DNA of 64,000 nt. Origin: an uncultured bacterium. Its GTDB lineage: Bacteria; Bacteroidota; Bacteroidia; Bacteroidales; Bacteroidaceae. Each line of letters begins with the position of its first letter. Position 1 is the stretch's first letter. The notes beneath the pieces are model-generated. The model saw nothing but the letters and a program-made list of their open reading frames with translations. It made no database searches and was not told the DNA's origin. Of this stretch, positions 7,666 through 16,379 are shown one piece after another. A program made the position numbers and the translations under genes. Where the stretch lies: NCBI GenBank assembly GCA_905214625.1, contig CAJMMQ010000015.1:1-64000 (forward strand). The letters run 5' to 3'.

Positions 7666-9181
7666 ATTGATGCTGCTCGCGAAGAAGGTCGTTTACGGTC
7701 TTTACCGGATTGAAGGTAGAGAGCGGAACTTCAACGAACACAGTGTTCCAGTTGCTCATGGCACCATTCCACAGGCCGGGCAATTCGAGAGCTTTAAGCT
7801 CCTTGCCGTTCTTGCTCTTGCTGCTGATAAATCCAGTTGTCTTGTCAACATAGTCAGGCAGGTTGAACGGTTCGCCCTTATAGTTCTTAACAGCACATAC
7901 AAGGTCAACGGGATTGAAGTGTGTGCCCTCGGTAAACATCTTCATGTATTCGGTGTTGCTCTTGTCTATCTGGCTGCTCTCGAGAATCTGCAGACTGACT
8001 GTGCCGTCCTGATTGTAAGTAAGGAACGGACCTCCGCCCGGCTCACCAACATTCTTTACTACTCCGCAGACACGGATAGGACGGTTGAGCTTAGAGCGCA
8101 GATATATCACGAGGTCGGCATCCTCAAAATTCTTGATATCTGACTTACGGCAGCACAAATCGTTCTGAACGAAGCGTATGATTTCTTCAAGCTGTGAATG
8201 GCTGTACGCGCCACTGTCGAGCAGACGCAGATAAGCGAACACCTTTTCCTGCAACGAAACCAAAATACCTGCAATAAGCTGCTTGTAAGTTACGGTGTCG
8301 TCTTTAAGACGGTCGGGCACAACGTTGTCGATGTTCTTAACAAAGATTACGTCGGCGTCTATGTCGTTAAGATTCTGAATAAGAGCGCCATGGCCTCCGG
8401 GACGGAACAACAGAGAACCGTCGGCGTTGCGGAACGGAGTGTTGTCAGGATTAGCGGCTATAGTGTCGGTGCAGGGCTTCTGCTCTGAGAACGAGATGTT
8501 ATACTTTATTCCATACTTGTTTACATAAACATCTTTCTTCTCGGCCACTTTATTCTCAAACAGTTCCTTGTGCTCATGGCTTACAGTGAAATGAACGTTG
8601 GCCTCGCCTGCACTGGAAGCATACAACGCGCCCTCAACGAGATGCTCCTCAAGAGGAGTGCGCACGCTGTCGGCATATCTGTGGAAGAGCAGCAGACCCT
8701 TGGGCAGCTGTCCGTAGTTAAGGCCCTTGGCCTCGAGCATGTTGGCAACAACAGCCTTATAGTTGCCGGCAGCAATAAGGGCGGCAATGTCCTTGCCCTC
8801 ATTCTTTACACAAGCTGCGTTAAGCTCGTCGTAAAAAGCAAACTTCTCTATGTTGTCAAAGAATTTCTTCTCGAAGTCTGTCTGCGGCACGTCATAGTCG
8901 GCACCAAGAAAAGCAAACATATCCTTGAACATGCGGCTTGCGGCACCACTGGCAGGAACAAACTTAACAATCTTCTTGCCCTCGGCCTTATAGGCTTCCC
9001 ATTTGGCTATATAAGCGGCACGCTCATTGTCGTCAGGTGCAATGACACCACGGCCAATGCCGGCAGCAGCCTCTAATTTAAGGAAAGGAAAACCCTTTTT
9101 AAACTCATCGAGCTGTGTAAGAACTTGTTCTTCGGTAATGCCTTTCACGGCAATTTGTTTTAAATCTTCAGGTGATAACAT
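7664..9181 (-). CDS. DUF4301 family protein
   Basis: A 505-aa cytoplasmic protein of the Bacteroidetes family DUF4301 (no signal peptide). Near residue 75 it has FVPASGAASRMFKDM, reminiscent of the nucleotide-binding loop of nucleotidyltransferases. Near residue 265 comes FRPGGHGALIQNLNDIDADVIFVKNIDNV, the type of sequence seen in UTP-sugar pyrophosphorylase-like folds. A nucleotidyltransferase-like activity is therefore plausible but unproven. Length and the start at 9181 fit the family. It is a single gene with its own -7 box (9219-9226) and a shared terminator at the 3' end, where the stop codon lies in the terminator T-run. Confidence 0.85.
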   Translation of the reverse strand: MLSPEDLKQIAVKGITEEQVLTQLDEFKKGFPFLKLEAAAGIGRGVIAPDDNERAAYIAKWEAYKAEGKKIVKFVPASGAASRMFKDMFAFLGADYDVPQTDFEKKFFDNIEKFAFYDELNAACVKNEGKDIAALIAAGNYKAVVANMLEAKGLNYGQLPKGLLLFHRYADSVRTPLEEHLVEGALYASSAGEANVHFTVSHEHKELFENKVAEKKDVYVNKYGIKYNISFSEQKPCTDTIAANPDNTPFRNADGSLLFRPGGHGALIQNLNDIDADVIFVKNIDNVVPDRLKDDTVTYKQLIAGILVSLQEKVFAYLRLLDSGAYSHSQLEEIIRFVQNDLCCRKSDIKNFEDADLVIYLRSKLNRPIRVCGVVKNVGEPGGGPFLTYNQDGTVSLQILESSQIDKSNTEYMKMFTEGTHFNPVDLVCAVKNYKGEPFNLPDYVDKTTGFISSKSKNGKELKALELPGLWNGAMSNWNTVFVEVPLSTFNPVKTVNDLLREQHQ

Positions 9182-9218
9182 AAGTATTATTGTTTATAAG
9201 GTTTCAGTAAATCTGTTA

Positions 9219-9226
9219 CAAATATA
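9219..9226 (-). promoter_or_regulatory. Promoter -7 box for DUF4301 gene
   Basis: TATATTTG on the minus strand matches TAnnTTTG, with a T-rich -33 region. Expected leader about 30 nt. Confidence 0.5.
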
Positions 9227-9342
9227 AAGTTTTTTTCTTAAAAAGAATAACTTTTGATATTAAAAAGTTATTACTTGCCTAAAGAAAAGCCACAATACTT
9301 AATTTATTTGAACCAACAAAGAAGAATATCAGGAAAAATGTG

Positions 9343-9350
9343 TAAGTTTG
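9343..9350 (+). promoter_or_regulatory. Probable -7 box for rel gene; long leader
   Basis: TAAGTTTG matches TAnnTTTG. The start codon is 153 bp downstream, so the mRNA leader would be about 145 nt. It contains GC-rich inverted segments around 9365-9415 (AGCCC...GGGCT). No known riboswitch is recognised. The 321-bp gap (9182-9502) holds only these two divergent promoters. Confidence 0.4.
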
Positions 9351-9502
9351 CACATACAAAAGCCCACACGCAGACGGCGTGACGGCGGGCTGGCAGCTGC
9401 TATCTGCGGCAAAAAGACATGAAAGAAACTGACCGGCGGACAAAGCCTTACAGAAGCCGCGAAGGGCATAAGAAAGAACCAATTTGTATAAAACGATAAA
9501 AT

Positions 9503-11713
9503 ATGGCTGAAAGACTCTTTTTTACAAAATCAGAGAAATACGACCTCGTTAATATTATTCGCGAACTGCGCAAGCACACAAGCGACATACTAAGAAAAGA
9601 TGACGAAAAGAACATTTCGAGGCATCTTAAAGAGGCCATGCGGAACAACAGCATACAGCGCGACGTGTTCGGCATGAACCCGATACTGCTTAGTCTGCAG
9701 ACTGCACAAATCGCGATAAACGAAATAGGACTGAGACGCGACGGTGTGATAGCCATACTTCTTTACACAAGCGTTGCCGAAAACGACAACTCGCTCGACG
9801 ACATAGAAAAAGTTTTTGGAAAGAGCGTATCGGTAATAATACACGGACTAAGGAGCATCAGGGAACTTTACAAGAAGAACCCCGTGATAGAAAGCGAGAA
9901 CTTTCGCGACCTGCTGCTGTCGTTTGCCGAAGACATGAGGGTGATACTGATAATGATTGCCGACAGGGTGAACCTGATGAGGCAGATAAGAGACACCACG
10001 AACACCGAGGCCAAGATGAAGGTGAGCGAGGAAGCAAGCTATCTGTATGCACCGCTGGCACACAAGCTGGGACTATACAAGCTGAAAAGTGAGCTGGAAG
10101 ACCTTAGCCTGAAATATCTTGAGCACGACGCTTACTACATGATAAAGGCGAAACTCAACGAGACAAAGAAAAGCCGCGACGCATACATCGAAAAGTTCAT
10201 AACGCCTATAGACAAAAAACTGAAAGAAGCAGGACTGAAGTTCCACATGAAGGGACGCACAAAGAGCATACACAGCATCTGGCAGAAGATGAAAAAGCAG
10301 CAGTGCGGATTTGAAGGAATATATGACCTGTTTGCGATAAGAATAATTCTCGACTCGCCCGAGGAGCTTGAAAAGATGCACTGCTGGCAGGTGTTTGCCA
10401 TAATAACCAACATGTATCAGCCTAACCCTAAACGTATGCGCGACTGGCTGAGCGTGCCTAAGTCGAACGGATATGAGAGTCTGCACATAACAGTGCTTGG
10501 GCCTGAAAACAAATGGGTGGAGGTGCAGATACGCACGGAACGAATGGACGAAGTGGCAGAAAGAGGACTGGCTGCACACTGGAGATACAAAGGCATAAAG
10601 GGCGAAAGCGGACTCGATGAATGGCTAAACAGCATAAGGACAGCGCTGGAGAACAAAGACGACCTGCAGGTGATTGACCAGTTTAAGATGGACCTGTATG
10701 AAGACGAGGTGTTTGTGTTTACGCCCAAAGGCGACCTGATGAAGTTTCCAAAGGGCGCCACAGTGCTCGACTTTGCCTACCGTATCCACTCAAACATAGG
10801 AAACCGCTGCACCGGAGCAAGGATAAACAACAAGGCGGTTACGTTCAGATATGTGCTGAAAAACGGCGACCAGGTGGAGATTATGACATCGAACACGCAA
10901 AAGCCAAAGCAAGAATGGGTGAACATTGTGAAGACAAGCCGCGCGAAGACAAAGATACGCATGGCCATAAAAGAACTCATGATAAAAGACGGAGCCTACG
11001 CAAAAGAGATGTTTGAAAGGCGACTGAAAAACCGAAAGATCGACTTTGACGAGAGCGCAGTGTCGCACCTGATAAAGAAGCTGGGCTACAAGGTTGCCAA
11101 CGACTTCTACAAAGACATTGCCGACGGAAGCATGGACCTAAACCAGGCCATAGAAACATATCAGGAAGTGCTGATGCACGACAACAACGCCGCGCCAACA
11201 GCCCCGGTAAGAAGCGCCAAGGAGTTTAGCTATGAGAACCCGAACGAGGAGATAGCCTACTCGAGCGACGACGTGCTGGTGATAGACAAAAACCTGAAAG
11301 GCGTTGACTATACGCTATCTAAATGCTGCCACCCGATATACGGCGACGACGTGTTTGGATTTGTAACCGTAAACGGAGGAATAAAGATACACCGTGAGGA
11401 CTGTCCTAACGCGCCTGAGCTGAGAAAGCGTTTCGGCTACAGAATAGTGAAGGCCATGTGGAGCGGAAAGGGCAAATCGCAATACTCTATCACGCTGAAG
11501 ATTATTGGAAACGACGATATAGGCATTGTGAACAACATTACGAGCATTATATCGAAAGAAGAGAAGATAATGATGCGCAGCATAAACATCGACAGTAACG
11601 ACGGACTGTTCCGCGGTAATCTGGTGGTGAACGTTGAAGACACATCGAAACTGGAACAGCTTATAAAGAAGCTGCGCAACGTTAAGGGCGTGAAGCAGAT
11701 TATAAGACTGTAG
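9503..11713 (+). CDS. Rel/SpoT homologue, hydrolase-dead (p)ppGpp synthetase
   Basis: A 736-aa long RSH protein of the stringent response, making (p)ppGpp from ATP and GDP/GTP on ribosomes. Domain order: degenerate HD hydrolase domain (about 20-190); synthetase (about 230-380) with SNGYESLH and QIRTERMDEVAERGLAAHW; TGS (about 395-460, DEVFVFTPKGDL); helical region; a ribosome-binding zinc-finger/conserved-cysteine part (SKCCHPIYGDDVFGFVT); and ACT (about 660-736). The hydrolase signature HDxxED reads Y88-T-S-V-A-E, and the first motif histidine is asparagine, so hydrolysis should be lost. The synthetase keeps a basic RMRD at 311-314, like the RxKD of bifunctional enzymes rather than the ExDD of proteobacterial RelA. 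A separate hydrolase must exist elsewhere. Confidence 0.95.
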   Translation: MAERLFFTKSEKYDLVNIIRELRKHTSDILRKDDEKNISRHLKEAMRNNSIQRDVFGMNPILLSLQTAQIAINEIGLRRDGVIAILLYTSVAENDNSLDDIEKVFGKSVSVIIHGLRSIRELYKKNPVIESENFRDLLLSFAEDMRVILIMIADRVNLMRQIRDTTNTEAKMKVSEEASYLYAPLAHKLGLYKLKSELEDLSLKYLEHDAYYMIKAKLNETKKSRDAYIEKFITPIDKKLKEAGLKFHMKGRTKSIHSIWQKMKKQQCGFEGIYDLFAIRIILDSPEELEKMHCWQVFAIITNMYQPNPKRMRDWLSVPKSNGYESLHITVLGPENKWVEVQIRTERMDEVAERGLAAHWRYKGIKGESGLDEWLNSIRTALENKDDLQVIDQFKMDLYEDEVFVFTPKGDLMKFPKGATVLDFAYRIHSNIGNRCTGARINNKAVTFRYVLKNGDQVEIMTSNTQKPKQEWVNIVKTSRAKTKIRMAIKELMIKDGAYAKEMFERRLKNRKIDFDESAVSHLIKKLGYKVANDFYKDIADGSMDLNQAIETYQEVLMHDNNAAPTAPVRSAKEFSYENPNEEIAYSSDDVLVIDKNLKGVDYTLSKCCHPIYGDDVFGFVTVNGGIKIHREDCPNAPELRKRFGYRIVKAMWSGKGKSQYSITLKIIGNDDIGIVNNITSIISKEEKIMMRSINIDSNDGLFRGNLVVNVEDTSKLEQLIKKLRNVKGVKQIIRL

Positions 11714-11748
11714 TGAAAAGACACTGCGGCAGCCACGCCGCAACAATA

Positions 11749-11834
11749 AAGACATGCCGGAGACGGCCATGTCTTGACGACAAACAGGAAACGGACAAAT
11801 GCACAGGCACAACAGCCGGCATTTGTCCGTTTTT
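11749..11834 (+). terminator. Tandem hairpins after rel, second is an intrinsic terminator
   Basis: The first hairpin pairs AAGACATG (11749-11756) with CATGTCTT (11768-11775). The second has 14-bp arms, AAACGGACAAATGC (11789-11802) and GCATTTGTCCGTTT (11819-11832), followed by a T run. Confidence 0.85.
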
Positions 11835-11837
11835 ATA

Positions 11838-11952
11838 TTAAGCCCAAATCGGTTTCATCAGGATTCAGGTTAAGCCCAAATCAGTCATTAGACCGCACAT
11901 AACTTTATCAATGTGCATACAGGCTGAACACTAATGCCAGATTTGGATTAAA
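11838..11952. repeat. Dispersed intergenic element: short form plus full copy C
   Basis: A short dyad (11838-11874, TTAAGCCCAAATCGG...GGATTCAGGTTAA) runs directly into a full copy (11870-11952). The full copy's imperfect terminal repeats are TTAAGCCCAAATCAGTCATT at the left and, in reverse, TTTAATCCAAATCTGGCATT at the right. It shares ATTAGACCGCA and CAGGCTGAA with copies A and B. The right end contains the stop codon (11948-11950) of the DUF4252 gene. Confidence 0.75.
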
Positions 11953-12424
11953 GTATCTGCTGCAGCATGTCTTTGCTCAAGAGCTTTAAAGCGTCTTCCT
12001 TGCTTATCTTGCCAGTAACGTCAATCATGGCACAGTCCTCATCATCAGAAAAGACAATAACAAGTTCGGTAATACAGTCGCCGTCATACTTGCCGAAAAC
12101 CTTTATGATGTCAGAGCCGTCAACAAAAGATGCCATGGTTTCATAATCCTTTGTGTCGAGTTCTCCCACCTTGTCGTTGAATGTCTTAATATTATCGTCG
12201 GTGCCTTCAGACAACAATACAAGAGTGCCGCCGTCGATATTGTTCATAACAGCCTTGACGTTATCAGGCATACCCGCCGTCTGCGCGGCAATAATGTCTT
12301 TGCCGAGCGTAATAACCTGCGCACCGGTTGACTGTACGATTTCATTGATTACCTCTTGTGTGCCCTTGGCAAAGCCGGCCATGCAGAACATTGCTGCAAA
12401 CGCCATAACAAACAGCTTTTTCAT
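11948..12424 (-). CDS. DUF4252 family exported protein
   Basis: A 158-aa protein with an N-terminal signal peptide (MKKLFVMAFAAMFCMAGFAKG, cleavage likely after AKG or near it). The body resembles DUF4252, a Bacteroidetes family of small exported proteins of unknown role, with a terminal strand pattern ITELVIVFSDDEDCAMIDVTG before SKEDALKLLSKD. It stands alone, with no clear promoter box upstream. The stop codon lies in the right terminal repeat of intergenic element C, so insertion or erosion of the element may have set the C-terminus. The assignment rests on pattern similarity, so confidence in the family is moderate. Confidence 0.7.
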   Translation of the reverse strand: MKKLFVMAFAAMFCMAGFAKGTQEVINEIVQSTGAQVITLGKDIIAAQTAGMPDNVKAVMNNIDGGTLVLLSEGTDDNIKTFNDKVGELDTKDYETMASFVDGSDIIKVFGKYDGDCITELVIVFSDDEDCAMIDVTGKISKEDALKLLSKDMLQQIL

Positions 12425-12590
12425 AATCTACGTTTTTTATTTATTACTATATTCTTTGTTTATATTATCTTAGACGAATACAACGGCAAACCGTGACAGA
12501 GACGATGCCGGAATTTACATTTTTTATGCAATCAGTGTGCGTAACTGCACACTGACCAAATGGTATAAGCCAAAATCGCATCAGGCTATT

Positions 12591-12624
12591 ATAAACCCAA
12601 ACCGTAATTGAGATTTAGGATAAA
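12591..12624. repeat. Dispersed intergenic element, short form E
   Basis: Imperfect dyad ATAAACCCAAAC...GATTTAGGATAAA, related to the ends of copies A-C. A further degenerate end (TAAGCCAAAATCGCATCAGG) lies at 12565-12584. The rest of the 275-bp gap 12425-12699 holds only the leader region of the DUF4252 gene and the maeB terminator. Confidence 0.55.
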
Positions 12625-12630
12625 ACAAAC

Positions 12631-12666
12631 AACGGCCCCGAAGACAACATGCCTGCGGAGCCGTTT
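12631..12666 (-). terminator. Terminator hairpin for maeB
   Basis: AACGGCCCCG (12631-12640) pairs with CGGAGCCGTT (12656-12665), one mismatch, 34 bp beyond the maeB stop codon. On the minus strand it is followed by a T-rich stretch. Confidence 0.6.
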
Positions 12667-12699
12667 ATAATCATGTAAAAGCACTTAATGCGGCTAATA

Positions 12700-14991
12700 C
12701 TATATTCTGTTTTCCTTGATCTTCTGTACGTAAGCGTCGATAACGGCTACGGCGGTGATGTTCACAACGTCGCGGACGCTGCACTCGAAGTCTGTGAAAT
12801 GTATCGGCTTGTTCAATCCCATCTGAATAGGGCCTATAATCTCGGCATCTGAATCCATTGCCTGCAACAGCTTGTAGGCATTGTTTGCACTGCTGAGGTT
12901 AGGGAACACTAATGTGTTGACATCCTTGCCCTTGAGCCGCGAGAACGGATATTTCTCGTCGCGCAGCTTGTTGTCAAGCGCAAAGTTGACCTGCATCTCA
13001 CCGTCGATGGCCAAGTCGGGATAACGGGCCTGCATGTCGTCAACGGCAGCATGAACCTGTGCGGGACTTCCATTCTCATCCGTACCAAAGTTAGAATAGC
13101 TTATCATAGCTATCTTCGGTTCCTCGTTGAAGAACCTAACTGTCATTGCGCTCAGACGGGCTATGTCTACGAGAACATCCTTGTCGGGATGACGGTTGAT
13201 AAGCGTGTCGGCAATATAGAACACACCCTTCTTAGAGTTGATTATGTGCATCGTGCCGAAATGGTTGTATCCGGGCTGGATGCCGATAACCTCCTTGGCA
13301 ACCTTGATGGTGTTGGAGTATTTGGTGTAAAGACCTGTGATGAAGGCGTCGGCCTCGCCGGTCTCAACCATCATCATGCCGAAATAGTTGCGCTCGAACA
13401 TCTTGTCGTTGGCTTCCTGGAAGGTGTAGCCCTGACGCTTGCGCTTCTCGGCCAGTATACGGGCGTAACGCTCACGGCGGTCGTTCTGGTTGTCGTGGCG
13501 CAGGTTAACTATCTCTATGCCTTCAAGACTGAGGTCGAGTTCCTTTGCAAGCTTCATAATGCGCTCGTCGTTGCCCAGCAGGATTGGCTGACAGATGCCC
13601 TCGTTCTTGGCCTGAACGGCGGCCTTGAGCATTGTTGGGTGTATGCCTTCGGCAAAGACAACGCGCTGCGGATGCTTGCGTGCCGTGTCGTAGAGTTTCT
13701 GCGTGAGCTTGGTTTCCTGTCCGAGCATCTCGCGCAGACGGTTCTTGTATTCGTCCCAGTCGTCAATAGTGGTGCGCGCCACCCCACTCTCTATGGCTGC
13801 CTTGGCCACTGCTGCCGACACCTCCGTGATAAGACGCGGGTCAACAGGTTTAGGAATGAAGTAAGACGGACCGAAAGTAAGGTTGTTAACCTGATAAGCA
13901 TCGTTTACAACATCGGGCACAGGCTGCTTGGCAAGGTCGGCAATGGCATGCACGGCAGCCATCTTCATCTCCTCATTGATGGCCGAAGCGTGAACGTCGA
14001 GCGCGCCCCTGAAGATATAGGGGAAGCCGATAACGTTGTTTATCTGGTTAGGATAGTCGGAACGGCCTGTAGACATCAACACGTCGGGACGGCTGGCCAT
14101 GGCGTCCTCGTAAGATATTTCGGGCACGGGATTAGCCAGCGCAAACACTATCGGCTGGTCGGCCATAGACCTTACCATGTCCTGCGTGAGGACGTTGCCC
14201 TTAGAAAGACCAACAAACACGTCGGCACCTTTGACAGCCTCCTCAAGAGTATGTACGTCGCGGCGGTCGGTAGCAAAGAGTTTCTTCTGCTCCGTGAGGT
14301 TCTCGCGGTCGCTGGTTATTACGCCCTTTGAGTCGAGCATCACGATATTCTCTTTCTTTGCGCCGAGAGCCATATACAGCTTTGTGCATGATATGGCTGC
14401 CGCACCTGCTCCGTTGACAACAATCTTTACCTCGGAGATGTCCTTGCCGTTAACTTCGAGGGCGTTCTTCAGTCCGGCGGCAGATATTATGGCCGTGCCG
14501 TGCTGGTCGTCGTGCATCACGGGGATGTCGAGCGTCTTCTTCAGTCTTTCTTCTATATAGAAACACTCAGGAGCCTTTATGTCCTCAAGATTGATGCCTC
14601 CAAACGTGGGCGCAATCTTCTCGACAGCCTCGCAGAACTTTTCAGGGTCTTTTTCGTCAACCTCAATGTCGAATACGTCGATACCGCCATATATCTTGAA
14701 CAAAAGTCCCTTGCCTTCCATGACAGGCTTGCCGCTCATGGCCCCAATGTCGCCAAGGCCGAGCACGGCTGTGCCGTTGCTGATTACGGCCACAAGGTTG
14801 CCCTTGTCGGTGTATTTGTAAGCGTCGTCGGGAGTTTTCTGTATTTCAAGGCACGGGAACGCGACGCCGGGCGAATAAGCCAGGCTCAAATCGGTTTGCG
14901 TACTGTAAGGCTTTGTCGGTTTTACCTCAATTTTTCCGGGTTTCCCGTTCTTGTGATATGCAAGAGCGGCCTCTTTTGTTATATTTACCAT
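12700..14991 (-). CDS. maeB: NADP-dependent malic enzyme with C-terminal phosphotransacetylase-like domain
   Basis: Oxidatively decarboxylates malate to pyruvate with NADP reduction, supplying NADPH and pyruvate in the cytoplasm. The 763-aa protein is the long MaeB type: malic N-terminal domain ([12 protein letters not shown] near 40, catalytic HDDQHGTA near 160), Rossmann domain ([11 protein letters not shown] near 192), and from about 430 a phosphate acetyl/butyryltransferase-like regulatory domain ([15 protein letters not shown]). In related enzymes the last domain senses acetyl-CoA rather than catalysing. Divergent from a TetR-family regulator across 154 bp, with the -7 box at 15065-15072. 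Local regulation by that regulator is plausible. Confidence 0.96.
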   Translation of the reverse strand: MVNITKEAALAYHKNGKPGKIEVKPTKPYSTQTDLSLAYSPGVAFPCLEIQKTPDDAYKYTDKGNLVAVISNGTAVLGLGDIGAMSGKPVMEGKGLLFKIYGGIDVFDIEVDEKDPEKFCEAVEKIAPTFGGINLEDIKAPECFYIEERLKKTLDIPVMHDDQHGTAIISAAGLKNALEVNGKDISEVKIVVNGAGAAAISCTKLYMALGAKKENIVMLDSKGVITSDRENLTEQKKLFATDRRDVHTLEEAVKGADVFVGLSKGNVLTQDMVRSMADQPIVFALANPVPEISYEDAMASRPDVLMSTGRSDYPNQINNVIGFPYIFRGALDVHASAINEEMKMAAVHAIADLAKQPVPDVVNDAYQVNNLTFGPSYFIPKPVDPRLITEVSAAVAKAAIESGVARTTIDDWDEYKNRLREMLGQETKLTQKLYDTARKHPQRVVFAEGIHPTMLKAAVQAKNEGICQPILLGNDERIMKLAKELDLSLEGIEIVNLRHDNQNDRRERYARILAEKRKRQGYTFQEANDKMFERNYFGMMMVETGEADAFITGLYTKYSNTIKVAKEVIGIQPGYNHFGTMHIINSKKGVFYIADTLINRHPDKDVLVDIARLSAMTVRFFNEEPKIAMISYSNFGTDENGSPAQVHAAVDDMQARYPDLAIDGEMQVNFALDNKLRDEKYPFSRLKGKDVNTLVFPNLSSANNAYKLLQAMDSDAEIIGPIQMGLNKPIHFTDFECSVRDVVNITAVAVIDAYVQKIKENRI

Positions 14992-15064
14992 AGGCGTTTG
15001 TGTTATCTTAATTTTGTATTGTCTTTTACCTTATAACCATTTCACTTTATAATGAAAAGTCATG

Positions 15065-15122
15065 CAAATGTAATAAAAATAAAGGAAAGCAAATAGTTTT
15101 TTTAGAAAAATTATTAACTTTG
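15065..15122. promoter_or_regulatory. Divergent promoters of maeB and tetR-type gene
   Basis: TACATTTG on the minus strand (15065-15072) is the -7 box for maeB, and TAACTTTG on the plus strand (15115-15122) that for the regulator. The boxes face away from each other, 42 bp apart, so one bound repressor dimer could block both. No obvious long palindrome lies between them. Confidence 0.55.
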
Positions 15123-15145
15123 CAAATAAAATAAGAATAGTGTTT

Positions 15146-15784
15146 ATGCATAAAACCGGCAACATGACAGTTTATCGTGAAAATCTTAAAACAAAGATTC
15201 TTGACACATCTGTGCTGCTCTTTAAACAGAAAGGCATAAGAGCTGTCAAGATGGATGATATTGCCACGGACATGGGGATATCTAAGCGCACGCTTTATGA
15301 GATTTACAGCAACAAGGAAGACTTGCTTTTTGAGTGTGTGAAACACGATTCGGAGAAGATGACCAAACAACTGTCGGACTATGCCGCAAAGGCCGAGAAC
15401 GAGATGGACGTAATAGCTTTTTTTCTTAAACTAGAGCTGAAAGACCTCGGAACAATAAACCCTAAATTCTTTTACGACACACAAAAATATTCAAGGATTG
15501 TAGAGTTTCTGCATGAGTATAACGAGAAACAGCGCGAAAAGTCTTTCCACTTCATGCGGAAAGGCATTGAGCACGGATTTTTCAGAGACGACATCAACTA
15601 TGACATTGTCCACAAAATGAGCGATGCGGCAATAAATTATGTGATGCAGGCCAAAATGTATCGCAAGTATTCTATCAAGGAAATTTTCCACACTTTTATA
15701 ACCGTGTACATGCGCGGATGCTGCACAACCAAGGGCATTGAGTATCTTGAGCAGTTTATGAACGACAACAAGATAATGAAATAA
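15146..15784 (+). CDS. TetR/AcrR-family transcriptional regulator
   Basis: A DNA-binding repressor of 212 aa from the ATG at 15146. A GTG at 15140 and an ATG at 15164 are alternative in-frame starts; 15146 leaves a leader of about 17 nt after the TAACTTTG box. The N-terminal TetR helix-turn-helix is clear (ILDTSVLLFKQKGIRAVKM, then DDIATDMGISKRTLYEIYSN to about residue 60). The C-terminal ligand domain is all-helical and variable, so the effector is unknown. It is divergent from maeB, suggesting control of itself and possibly malic enzyme. Confidence 0.88.
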   Translation: MHKTGNMTVYRENLKTKILDTSVLLFKQKGIRAVKMDDIATDMGISKRTLYEIYSNKEDLLFECVKHDSEKMTKQLSDYAAKAENEMDVIAFFLKLELKDLGTINPKFFYDTQKYSRIVEFLHEYNEKQREKSFHFMRKGIEHGFFRDDINYDIVHKMSDAAINYVMQAKMYRKYSIKEIFHTFITVYMRGCCTTKGIEYLEQFMNDNKIMK

Positions 15785-16379
15785 GCGCACGGAGCGCAGG
15801 GGGCTACGCAAGGCCGAGACGACACAAAAAGGCTTGGGCCGACTTGTCTTATTGTCAGATTATTTCACATTTAGCTTACTTTATGATTTTAATAAACGGC
15901 CTAAAAACGATGTCTTTTCTAAATCCGGACTGCCGGACATGTAATTCGAGCATATACACGCATAACCATAAATGTCTATGAAACAGGCATTTATAATAAC
16001 GGCAGAGCTTTGTGTGCATCTCCTGACTGCCCCATAAGCCCATAAACGGGCACAAAACAGCATACAAAACACGGCATATTACAGAACAAAAGATGCTCTT
16101 TTGCAACACAAAAGACCGTATATTGCAACGCAAAAGGCATCATACGGCCAAACATACAAGCGTAATTAATGGTATAAAGGCATATTTACGCCCTTATGTT
16201 TTCTATTTCGCCACAAGACCCATGCAAGCAAGAAATGTCATAATGAAACATGTTTTATCGCATTTCTTACAAAACGCCAGATGAAAGTAAACGACATAAA
16301 AACAAAACGCCCATGCAGAACAAATCTGCACGGGCGCACACACTATGTTTAAACAGAATTACAATATAAAATAAAACAT
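15785..16379. other. 595-bp intergenic gap with TTTTGCAA-type dyad cluster K1
   Basis: No convincing gene. Positions 16085-16150 hold a cluster of short repeats (TGCTCTTTTGCAACACAAAA, ATTGCAACGCAAAAGGCATC), a type also seen near 33300, 38400 and 46680. The 63-85 aa open frames here are products of this repetitive DNA and lack family features. The rest is AT-rich with no promoter or terminator that I can define. Confidence 0.6.

Noticed and set aside
13051-14331. 426-aa open frame on the plus strand
   Set aside because: Antisense shadow of maeB, whose domains and motifs are unmistakable; the shadow has no family features.
15876-16133. 85-aa open frame in the gap after the TetR-type gene
   Set aside because: Its N-terminal part is made of dyad cluster K1; no recognisable family or promoter.
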